Made by a program: the position numbers and the translations under genes. Positions 23,674-31,636 of a stretch of 64,000 bases of DNA are shown in pieces. Below the pieces are notes generated by a model. It saw nothing but the letters and a program-made list of their open reading frames with translations, was not told the DNA's origin and ran no database searches. Each line of letters opens with the position of its first letter. Within the stretch, counting starts at the first letter, position 1. The stretch is from Thermanaeromonas sp. C210 (GTDB lineage: Bacteria > Bacillota > DSM-521 > Neomoorellales > Neomoorellaceae), in assembly GCF_013167955.1 (NCBI RefSeq), contig NZ_BLWF01000001.1, positions 248,001-312,000 on the forward strand, read 5' to 3'.

Positions 23674-26600
23674 CTACCGCCGCCCTCCCCGGGCGCCTTG
23701 CCCCGACCCCGGACCGCAAAAGCCCCGGAAGTCGCATGCCTTGCAACGTACCAGAGCCTCTCCGGCGGGCCCGGCGTTGAACTCCCTCCGTTTGATACGG
23801 CGCGCCGTTTCCACGAGCGTCTGCCGCGCGGCGTCAAGCGCCGCGTCGTCCAGGGCCACCGCCACCTCGCGGCGGGCCGGGTCGACCTCGCCCAGGTACC
23901 TGATCAAACCGCGCTCCGGCTCGTACTGCAACTCCCGCCTGGCGGCAAGCCCGTAGAGGGCAATCTGCAGCCGCATCTCCCCTTCATCCAGGCCGGACGC
24001 GGCCTCCGATTCCGGCCCCTCCCCGGACTTGAAGTCGATGAGCGTTACCCGCGGCGGGTCGTCGAGCCGCACGAGGTCTACCGCCCCGGAAACCAGTACC
24101 TGCTCCTCCTCGATCAGCGTTTCGAACTCACGCTCCGGCTCGTACACCAAGCGCTCCAGCTCGTGCGCATACGTCATAACATAGTCGGACACCACCTCGG
24201 CTCCCTTTCGACGCATGTTCTCGGCCGGCTCGCCGGTCGTGTAGCGGAGGTAAAACAGGCCCCGACGGACGAGCTCTTCCACAGCGGTGAGGACCGCCCC
24301 CGGGTCGGAGGCGAGGCCCGCCCATTTCCTGGGGTTCGCGTGCACCTCGCGCAAGAGGTTGTGGATCCCCCTGCCGTAACCGAAGGCCTGACTGATGCTA
24401 GGTGCAAAGCCTAGGACCTTGCGGAAGTAAAAATCGTGCGGGCAGCGCAGAAAGTAGCAGAGGTCGGTAAAGGAGGTGGCCAGCCGGAACTCGCGGCGCG
24501 CCTCCGACCTCAGGTGGCGGATGCCCTGGGGCACGTCGGTCTGTTCGACGACCCCACCGACCTCGGCGACCAGCCGCGCAATCTCGCGGAAGAAGCGCGA
24601 CCGGCGCTTCCCCGAGCAGGTGACGAAAAGGTAGCGCTCAGCGCGGGTCAGCGCCACGTACATGAGCCTGCGCTCGTCGTCATAGTTTTCGTTGTCCGCG
24701 AGGGCGGCGGGATTTATGCGCTTAAGTATCGGGCCCTCGAAGGGGAGTTCTTTCTCATGTCGCGCTAGCCCGCTGGGGAACCTGTTCGCGCAGACGTCCG
24801 CCAGGAACACCGCGGCGAACTCCAGGCCCTTCACCGCGTGAACGGTGGCGATGGTTACCGCGTCGGGCGGAACCAGAAGGGGCGCCTCCTCCGTGCGGGC
24901 GTTACGCGCGCCCCACTGGCAAAGGCCGATAATTTGGTTCTTGAGATCTCCCGGGGACGTCCAACCCGGCGTCTCGATCCCCTTGATGAGGGTGCTGAAC
25001 TGGCCGAGGTGGAACATGACCTTCCGCCCTCCGGCCGACCCGTCGTCCCATCGGGCCGCCCCGGCCTCCTCAAGCAGGAGGTGGTAGAGTGTCTGCGGGA
25101 AGACGCGGCGGACCGAGCCGTCCTGCGAAAGCCAATCTCTTAGACGGCGGGCCCGCAGCCGGCCCGCCTCCTGCGGCGAGGGAGGGTCGCCAGCCCGGAG
25201 GCCCAGCCTTCTCCCGATCAGGTCGGTCGCCAGAAGCAGGCGCTCCTCCGCGTCCTCATCGAGAGGCAGGCCAGCACGGTGCAGCGCCGCGCAGGCGGCC
25301 CGGAGTACCGCCTCCGGCTCCGGTGGGCACCCCAACACGGCCCGGATCCGCGAGGGAAGGCTCTTCGGGTCGTGCGGAGCCCCCATGAACTCATCCATAC
25401 CCACCGCGCGGGCGAACGCCGCCGTGAACAGGAGTACCTCCGGCCGGGAGAACAGGTCGGGACCGGCACGGAAAACGGCCGGAACCCCCCGTCTCTCCAA
25501 CGCTTCCATATAGGTCCGCGCGTCGGTGGAGGAGCGCACCAGAATCGCCACGTCGGCGTAGCAGATGCCTCGCCCGCCGTCCTCCGCGTCGTGGAACGCC
25601 CCTACGCCCTCCTTCTCCTTAACCAACAGCGCGATCCGATCGGCAATCCACGCCGCCTCCTCCTCCCGGGAGGGAAAGGCCACGACGGCCACGTGCGTCC
25701 GGTCCTCATCGTTTCGGCGTTCGTTCCCCGGCTTCATCGGAGGGTTGCCCAGCCCGCCTACGGCCCCGATCGTGTCGGCCCAGGCGTTCGCAAGGGAGAC
25801 GATTCGGGGCGTCGAGCGGAAATTCTCCTCCAGCTCCACCACCTGGCCGTCGTCCGCCGCCCTAAGCTCCTCGCATAGCCTTGCCATCAACTCCACCCTG
25901 GCCCCCCGCCACGCGTATATAGCCTGCCGGTGGTCGCCGACCGCCATAAGGTGTCCGGCGTCGCCTACGATGAGGCAGACCAGTTGATCTTGCACGGGGT
26001 TGAGGTCCTGCACCTCGTCCACCACCACGTGGGTCAGCCGGGAGCGAAGGGCCGCGAGGGCCTCTCCGTCCCGCCGCAGCAGGCGCAGCAATTCCGACTG
26101 CGACGTGCTGAAGTCCAGGAACCGGCGGCAGCGAAGGTAGGCGTAGTAGCGAGCGGCGGCGTCCGCGAAGGCGCGGGCAAGGGGGCCGGACCCGACGTCG
26201 GTGAGGAGCCGGGCCTGCTTGCACCAAGCCGTCTCGGAGGCCTGGTCGAAAGGCGGAGCCGACGGCAGCGCCACCTCCAGCTCCCCGTACTCGTTAAGCA
26301 GGTCGTAGGCCTCCAGAAACAACTCGACGGTTTGATACTTCGGCTTGCCGGTTCTTTCTTCCAGGGCGTTCAATCCGAGCACGTCGTAGTACCCGCGCTC
26401 CACCAACGCCGGGCGCGCCGCCTCGTCGAGGACGTCGAAGTTGTGGTACTCGGTCGGCCGCAGCTCGCGCAGCACCTTCAGGCAGAACCCGTGTATGGTT
26501 CCGACGTACATGCCTCCGAGCGTGGCGTCCTCTCCCGGAGGGGTGACGCGGCCGATGTGCTGCCGAATCCGGAACTTCATCTCCTCGGCCGCCCGTTCCG

Positions 26601-26790
26601 TAAAGGTGAAGGCGGCGATGGCGCCCTTGGACACGCCCTCGACGGCCGCCCACCAGGCCACGCGCCGCGCCATGACCTCTGTCTTGCCGGATCCCGCCCC
26701 AGCGATTACCAGGAGGCGGCGCTTCACCGACGAAACGGCCTCCTGCTGCCGCGGCTTAAGCCCCTGCAGCAGGATTTCTCGTGGTTGCAT
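23674..26790 (-). CDS. UvrD/AddA-like helicase with C-terminal Fe-S RecB-type nuclease
   Basis: A 1038-residue superfamily 1 helicase-nuclease. IAGAGSGKTEVMARR (residues 29-43) is Walker A, AAFTFTERAAEEMKFRI motif Ia, HVVVDEVQDLNPVQDQL motif II, MAVGDHRQAIYAWRGA motif III, and TVHAVKGLEFAAVFL plus YVALTRAERYLFV the C-terminal motifs. From about 780 a PDDEXK_1 nuclease begins (FLRCPHDFYFRKVLGF). VSGAVDLVRLDD and VTLIDFKSGEG hold the D..DxK residues, and CKACDFRGFC gives the remaining Cys of an AddB-type Fe-S cluster. It should unwind and degrade DNA ends. Its start overlaps the upstream HNH endonuclease gene by 35 bases, so it belongs with that restriction module. Confidence 0.88.
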   Translation of the reverse strand: MQPREILLQGLKPRQQEAVSSVKRRLLVIAGAGSGKTEVMARRVAWWAAVEGVSKGAIAAFTFTERAAEEMKFRIRQHIGRVTPPGEDATLGGMYVGTIHGFCLKVLRELRPTEYHNFDVLDEAARPALVERGYYDVLGLNALEERTGKPKYQTVELFLEAYDLLNEYGELEVALPSAPPFDQASETAWCKQARLLTDVGSGPLARAFADAAARYYAYLRCRRFLDFSTSQSELLRLLRRDGEALAALRSRLTHVVVDEVQDLNPVQDQLVCLIVGDAGHLMAVGDHRQAIYAWRGARVELMARLCEELRAADDGQVVELEENFRSTPRIVSLANAWADTIGAVGGLGNPPMKPGNERRNDEDRTHVAVVAFPSREEEAAWIADRIALLVKEKEGVGAFHDAEDGGRGICYADVAILVRSSTDARTYMEALERRGVPAVFRAGPDLFSRPEVLLFTAAFARAVGMDEFMGAPHDPKSLPSRIRAVLGCPPEPEAVLRAACAALHRAGLPLDEDAEERLLLATDLIGRRLGLRAGDPPSPQEAGRLRARRLRDWLSQDGSVRRVFPQTLYHLLLEEAGAARWDDGSAGGRKVMFHLGQFSTLIKGIETPGWTSPGDLKNQIIGLCQWGARNARTEEAPLLVPPDAVTIATVHAVKGLEFAAVFLADVCANRFPSGLARHEKELPFEGPILKRINPAALADNENYDDERRLMYVALTRAERYLFVTCSGKRRSRFFREIARLVAEVGGVVEQTDVPQGIRHLRSEARREFRLATSFTDLCYFLRCPHDFYFRKVLGFAPSISQAFGYGRGIHNLLREVHANPRKWAGLASDPGAVLTAVEELVRRGLFYLRYTTGEPAENMRRKGAEVVSDYVMTYAHELERLVYEPEREFETLIEEEQVLVSGAVDLVRLDDPPRVTLIDFKSGEGPESEAASGLDEGEMRLQIALYGLAARRELQYEPERGLIRYLGEVDPARREVAVALDDAALDAARQTLVETARRIKRREFNAGPAGEALVRCKACDFRGFCGPGSGQGARGGRR

Positions 26791-27594
26791 CTCCGCCCGT
26801 CTCTCCCTTCCTTTCGGACTTTACCCCGCGTGCGGCCCTCACGATCTCCCTCAACTCTTCGAGCCCCAGTACCCTGTCCCTCCTGCGGTGGACCATACGG
26901 TGGCAGTTCGCGCACAGGACGGTCAGGTCCGCCCGGGGGTCCACGGCGGCAGGCCCCCCGAGGGCGCTCACGGGCTTGAGGTGGTGGACCTCTATGTAGC
27001 CCCGGCCTCTTTCGCCGTACGCCTCCTCGAAGTCGAACCCGCAGGCGAGGCACCTCGTTCCGTGCAGTCTTATCGCCGCGCGCCGTAGCTCAGGGTCCCG
27101 CTCGTACACGTTTACGTATTGCCTTTTAGGGCTGCCTTCGACGTACGTTTCGGCTTCGAGCGCATCGACGTCCTGGACCTGGAGCGATAGGTCGCTTGCG
27201 AAACGGGCCGTGAAGCGGGTCGGCCGGGTTCCCTCATGGGCGACTACTCTACGGGGCCGTAGTAGCGGAAGGCGGCTCCGGCCTCTTTTCCGTACGCATA
27301 CTTCGAGGGCCTGTAGAAGAGGAGCAGCTCGTACCCGGTCGCCCTGCTATCGATGATCAGCCCGTCGGTCTTTCCCGATAGCTGACCGTCGAAGTACACG
27401 TACTCCCCCTCGATGCGGTCTTTGTAGGGCGTCCGATCCGCCTGCTTCTCTCCGGTAAGGAATATCCAGACCGAGTCGTGGCCCGAAGGCTTAAAGATAC
27501 CGTTGTACAGGGCGGCGTCCGTGATGCCGAACATCCTTTTCAACCGTTCCCTGTTGTACAGCCCGCCTATCACCAAGTGCTCCGAGGTTTTCAC
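26756..27594 (-). pseudogene. DUF3427-HNH restriction endonuclease with one frameshift
   Basis: The gene starts at GTG 27594 behind AAAGGAGGG. The first part (SEHLVIGGLYNRERLKRMFG, SGHDSVWIFLTGEKQADRTP, ELLLFYRPSKYAYGKEAGAAFRYYGP) is the DUF3427-type DNA-recognition domain. It ends at a stop at 27244, while the neighbouring frame continues at once as VVAHEGTRPTRFTARF, then KRQYVNVYERDPELRRAAIR and the HNH domain CLACGFDFEE, YIEVHHLKPVSALGG, LTVLCANCHRMVH. All HNH zinc Cys and His residues are present. A single base change near 27250 separates the halves. It is the likely endonuclease partner of the neighbouring methyltransferase. The last 35 bases overlap the helicase gene. Confidence 0.75.
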
Positions 27595-27860
27595 CGTAAC
27601 CCTCCTTTCACGTATCGCCCGCCGACGGCCGGGCAAGCCGTCCCCTTTCGGCAACCCGACCCGGCTGCGTGACCCCCTCGGGCCGCAGCCCACCTCGCTC
27701 CCCGCGGGGCCCACGCAGATCGGGGTTCCGGCTACCACGTGTGGGGCCGCCCGTGCGCCCGGAAAATTACTCTTGAGGGCCCCCGGTTTCTTCGGTAGAA
27801 TAATCGGGAGAGCACGAACGGGGCGGCCCGATTACTTTCTCAAGAAAGGGAGGGCGAATC

Positions 27861-28994
27861 TTGGGTAGAAAGCGCCTGACTGCGGTGGACCTTTTCGCCG
27901 GAGCTGGCGGCGCGGCCCTGGGGCTGAAGGCCGCCGGGTTCGAGATCCTCGCGGCCCTCGAGATAGACCCCGACGCCGCGGCCACCTACGAGAGGAACAT
28001 CGGCGTGACCCCCCTGGTCGCCGACATCCGCCTGGTGGATCCGGATGCCTGGCGGGACCGCCTCGGGCTGGCCCCCGGCGAGCTGGACCTGATGGTCGGC
28101 TGCCCGCCCTGCCAGGGCTTCACCCGCCTCCGGGGACCGAAAGGCGCCTCCGACCCGCGCAACGAGCTGGTCGACGTCTTCGCCCGCTTCGTCCGCTCCT
28201 TCCTGCCGAAGATGGTGGCGTTTGAGAACGTACCGGGCCTCATCAAGAGCACCCACGGCCGCGCCTACTACGAGCGGCTGATCGCCGCCCTCGAGGCCGC
28301 CGGGTACGAGGTGACGGAACGCGTGCTGGACGCGGCGGACTTCGGCACGCCCCAGCACAGGCCGCGCCTGGTGGTGGTGTCCGCGCACGGGCGGAAACCC
28401 CCTCTGCCGGAGCCGACGCACGGCGCTCCCGACGACCCCGAGGTCTTGGCGGGGCGGCGGAAGCCCTGGCGGACCGTAAGGGACGCCATATCGCATTTTC
28501 CGCCCTTGGCGGCGGGCGAGAGCTGCCCCAACGTCCCCAACCACTCCGCGTCGTCGATAGGACCGAGGGTCCTTCGTTTCATAGAGATGGTCCCGCGCAA
28601 CGGCGGCAGCCGCCGCGAGGTGCCGCGGGAGTTCTGGCTACCCTGCCACCTGACGCACGACGGCCATAAGGACGTCTTCGGCCGCCTCGCCTGGGACGAA
28701 CCGTCGTCGGTGGTCGTAACGTCCGGGTGCATCAACCCCTCGAAAGGCCGCTTCGTCCACCCCGAGCAGGACAGGGCGCTCACGCCGCGCGAGGCTGCGG
28801 CGCTGCAGGGCTTTCCGGATCACTTCGCATTTTCCGGCGGCCGCCTTTCGGTAGCCTCGCAGATAGGTAACGCCTTCCCGCCGCCGCTTGCCGAGGCGGT
28901 CTTCCGCGCCGCCGCCGCCTTTCTGCGCCGAGGCGCGCGGGACGATGCGCGGAGCTCAACCCGCCAGCAGGGCGGAGCCGCACAGATCGCCTAG
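27861..28994 (+). CDS. DNA (cytosine-5) methyltransferase
   Basis: A 377-residue C5 methyltransferase. TAVDLFAGAGGAALGLKAAG is motif I (AdoMet), VGCPPCQGFTRL holds the catalytic Cys (motif IV), AFENVPGLI is the ENV motif VI, FGTPQHRPRLVVVS motif VIII, a target-recognition region spans about 240-300, and LTPREAAALQGFPDHF to IGNAFPPPLAEAV are IX and X. It starts at TTG behind GAAAGGGAGGG. It is divergent from the HNH endonuclease and its end overlaps the glycosylase gene by 39 bases tail to tail. The recognition sequence cannot be read from the protein. Confidence 0.92.
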   Translation: MGRKRLTAVDLFAGAGGAALGLKAAGFEILAALEIDPDAAATYERNIGVTPLVADIRLVDPDAWRDRLGLAPGELDLMVGCPPCQGFTRLRGPKGASDPRNELVDVFARFVRSFLPKMVAFENVPGLIKSTHGRAYYERLIAALEAAGYEVTERVLDAADFGTPQHRPRLVVVSAHGRKPPLPEPTHGAPDDPEVLAGRRKPWRTVRDAISHFPPLAAGESCPNVPNHSASSIGPRVLRFIEMVPRNGGSRREVPREFWLPCHLTHDGHKDVFGRLAWDEPSSVVVTSGCINPSKGRFVHPEQDRALTPREAAALQGFPDHFAFSGGRLSVASQIGNAFPPPLAEAVFRAAAAFLRRGARDDARSSTRQQGGAAQIA

Positions 28995-29618
28995 AGGGCA
29001 CTCCCCGCACCGTGGCCTTCTCGGCCGGCAGACGTGCCGCGTGAAGTCGATCAGCCGCCCGGGCTCGGGCCCGCCCTCGGCCGGACCCAACCGGGCCACG
29101 AGGCTCCTCAGAGTCGGGCTTCCCTTTGTGGGATGGCCCGACGGCAGGCCGGTCAGCCTGGAAAGGAACCGGAGCACGTTGACGTCCGCCGGCACGACCG
29201 GGCGGCCGAACGCGAAGGCGGACACCGCGGCCGCCGTATAAGGACCCATCCCCGGAATCTTTTGAAGCTCGCCCGACTCCTCGGGCAGCCTACCTCCGTA
29301 CCGCTCCACCACGTGCGCCGCGGCCCGCTTCAACAGCGGAACCCTCTTCCTCAGCCCCAGCGGCGCCACCAGAGCCGCCAGTTCGCCCTCGTCCGCAGCC
29401 GCCAGCGCCTCGAAAGAGGGGTAGCGGCGCAGCAACTCCTCCCACACCCTTGCGACAACGTCGGCCCGGGTGCGGACCAGCAGGAACTCCGCGACAAACA
29501 CGGCATAGGGGTCGGCCTCCGTCCTCCACGGCGGTGGCTCGCCGAAAGGGCCGGAGGCCGCCAATCTGGCCGCGGCCGCGGATACCAGGGCCGCAAGACG
29601 TTCGGCCTCGCACGTCAT
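28956..29618 (-). CDS. HhH-GPD DNA glycosylase, MIG-like T:G mismatch type
   Basis: A 220-residue endonuclease III-superfamily glycosylase. The helix-hairpin-helix is LQKIPGMGPYTAAAVSAFAFG, the catalytic Asp is in VPADVNVLRFLSRL, and the [4Fe-4S] loop is CRPRRPRCGECPLGDLC. At the position of the EndoIII lysine this protein has Tyr (GPYTA), as in the thermophilic mismatch glycosylase MIG. MIG removes T from T:G pairs that arise when 5-methylcytosine deaminates and is encoded next to a C5 methyltransferase. The same neighbourhood here supports that function. The start overlaps the NurA-like stop by ATGA, so it is co-translated with the HerA/NurA genes. Alternative: a MutY-type adenine glycosylase. 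Confidence 0.85.
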   Translation of the reverse strand: MTCEAERLAALVSAAAARLAASGPFGEPPPWRTEADPYAVFVAEFLLVRTRADVVARVWEELLRRYPSFEALAAADEGELAALVAPLGLRKRVPLLKRAAAHVVERYGGRLPEESGELQKIPGMGPYTAAAVSAFAFGRPVVPADVNVLRFLSRLTGLPSGHPTKGSPTLRSLVARLGPAEGGPEPGRLIDFTRHVCRPRRPRCGECPLGDLCGSALLAG

Positions 29619-31636
29619 TTCCCCGACCCGTACCTCCTCTTTATCTCAGCAACGATCTGGAGAACCTTGGCCTCCACGCTCCTGCCGTACTCGCGCGCCG
29701 TGAACGAGGCGGCCACATGCGCCTCCTTGACAGCCGTCGGGACGATGCGCGGCAGGGCGCTCCAGAGGTCGCCCGTGGCGTCGGTTTCGACCGCGCCCGG
29801 CCGCGCCAGCGCCGCCAGCACCCGGGCCACGAGTTTCCTCTCGCCCGCCTCCCCGGGCCCGCCCAGCGCCTCGAAGTCCACGGCCGGAGGCAGTACCTCG
29901 AGGCGGGGGAGGGAAAAGGGCGCGTCGGGCGGAGCCTGCGCGGGCAGCGCGAAGAACATCAGCACGCCTATCCGCTTGCACAGCTCCTTAAACACCGTGT
30001 ATTGGTCCTGTGTCAACGGCCTGCGGGCGCCCTCGTAGAGGGCGTCCCTGCGACGCCGTGCCTCCCTCTGCACAAACAACACGTCCCAATCCTGCATGCT
30101 CTTGTAGTCGAGCGGGCGCACCCCGCCGTCCTCGGTTTCCAGCAACGGAGGCATGCCCAGGCCCGATATGTCCGCGAAGCGGCGCAGGGCCCGGAAGGTA
30201 ACCGGGACGGCGCCACCAGCTCCGGCCGCCTGCCGCGCCGCGGCGAGCAGTGGCCCCGCAAGCGCGGTGTCGACGCAGCCGAGGCGCAGGACGGCCTCCT
30301 CCTCCACCTCCTCTCTTCCCGCCTTGAAGCGGGCGTACCAGAGCACCAGGGGCGAGAGGTAGGGCAGCTCGGGCGACTTTACGACCCCCGCGTACACCGG
30401 CCTGGCGCCCGTGCCAGCCACCCACAGGAATACCGCGTAGAAGGCCTTCAGGTTCCGCCTGACCATCTCGCCGTAGAAGGTGTCGTCCTCGTAATCGTTT
30501 ATCTTGTGGTCTATGGGGAGGATCCGGCCGTTCCTGAACACGACACCGGGCTCCGGCGGCAGCCCGGTGTCGGGGTGGGCCTGCCACCGCGCCGTGCCCC
30601 GCATAACCCTCTCGTCGTGAAGGTAATGCCGTAGGTCCATCGCCACGGCCCGAGTGTGCCGCCACCTGGACTCCCCGAGCACGGCGGCCCAGCGGGGCGG
30701 TAGGAGCAGGCCCTCGACCGCGGCGGAGTCCTCGTCGTAGGCGAGGAGGCGGTCCGGGTCGACGTCGTAATCGTGGAAAGCCCTCGCGGTGTTGAAGTCC
30801 ACCAGGGCCGCTGCCGTAGCGGTAAGCACCGCCAGGCCGCCGAGGGCAGCGGGGCCGTAGAGGGGCGAGGTGGCGATGTCGAATACGGAGGCGTCCGTCG
30901 CTGCCGTCGCGTCGACATTGCCCTCCGGGGCCATCAGCTCTATCACGGCGTCACCGTAAACCCTCTCGCGAAGGACCGCGTTCAGCGCCGACCGGTCGAG
31001 GCTCACGAACCGATCGTCGGGGGCGGACGGGTCCGCGAAGGCGGGGTCGGAAGGGTCCGTCGCCCTGAAGACCCGGCGATCGACCCCGAAGACCTGCCTG
31101 AAGTACCGCTCGACGAAAGTCCTGAGAAGCTCCCACCGGGCGCGGGCCCTTCTACGGCGCTCCACGCCGTCCGCGCGCAGTAGCTCGCGCCTGCTGCGGC
31201 GCATCTCCTCCGCTGCCCACTCGGCCATCTCCGCCAGCAGGGTCCGCGGGCTTTCCCGGAGCAACCTCGGCGCCACCGCGGCGGCCGCCCGCAAGAGGTC
31301 CGCGTCCCTGGCCGCGTCCCAGGCGACCTGCCCCAGGACGCCGAACTCGCGCTCCACCGCCTCCCTGGGGGTGGGGCGCACGACGTCCCCCCTCTCGGCG
31401 TACTCCGAGGCTACGTACAGGCGCGCCCTCCGCCCTCCGCCTGCCGGCGGAGGGCCCCAGCGGGCCACGACCTCCCCTTCCTCGACCAGGCGCGCCAGTT
31501 GCCTCCTCACGGTTGCCTCCGACGCGCCGGGTCGGGCGCCCTCCTCCACCCTCGCGGCGACCTCGGCGGCGGTAACTCCCTCCCGGCCAGCCGCCCGCAC
31601 GATCTCCGCTATTTGCCCCTTGAGGTCCTCGACCAT
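29615..31636 (-). CDS. NurA-like nuclease with N-terminal winged helix (HerA partner)
   Basis: A 673-residue protein. Residues 1-80 look like a winged helix-turn-helix (AEIVRAAGREGVTAAEVAAR, SEATVRRQLARLVEEGEVVARWG). The central and C-terminal part has NurA-like features: VAMDLRHYLHDERVM, ILPIDHKINDYEDDTFYGEM, VRRNLKAFYAVFLW, then PVYAGVVKSPELPYLSPLVLWYARF and a C-terminal LPRLEVLPPAVDFEAL. NurA is a 5'-3' nuclease that resects DNA ends together with the HerA hexamer. The gene sits between and overlaps HerA (28 bases) and the glycosylase (4 bases). It is much longer than archaeal NurA (about 330-450). The NurA call rests on weak motif similarity plus context. Catalytic residues are not proven. 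Confidence 0.55.
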   Translation of the reverse strand: MVEDLKGQIAEIVRAAGREGVTAAEVAARVEEGARPGASEATVRRQLARLVEEGEVVARWGPPPAGGGRRARLYVASEYAERGDVVRPTPREAVEREFGVLGQVAWDAARDADLLRAAAAVAPRLLRESPRTLLAEMAEWAAEEMRRSRRELLRADGVERRRRARARWELLRTFVERYFRQVFGVDRRVFRATDPSDPAFADPSAPDDRFVSLDRSALNAVLRERVYGDAVIELMAPEGNVDATAATDASVFDIATSPLYGPAALGGLAVLTATAAALVDFNTARAFHDYDVDPDRLLAYDEDSAAVEGLLLPPRWAAVLGESRWRHTRAVAMDLRHYLHDERVMRGTARWQAHPDTGLPPEPGVVFRNGRILPIDHKINDYEDDTFYGEMVRRNLKAFYAVFLWVAGTGARPVYAGVVKSPELPYLSPLVLWYARFKAGREEVEEEAVLRLGCVDTALAGPLLAAARQAAGAGGAVPVTFRALRRFADISGLGMPPLLETEDGGVRPLDYKSMQDWDVLFVQREARRRRDALYEGARRPLTQDQYTVFKELCKRIGVLMFFALPAQAPPDAPFSLPRLEVLPPAVDFEALGGPGEAGERKLVARVLAALARPGAVETDATGDLWSALPRIVPTAVKEAHVAASFTAREYGRSVEAKVLQIVAEIKRRYGSGK

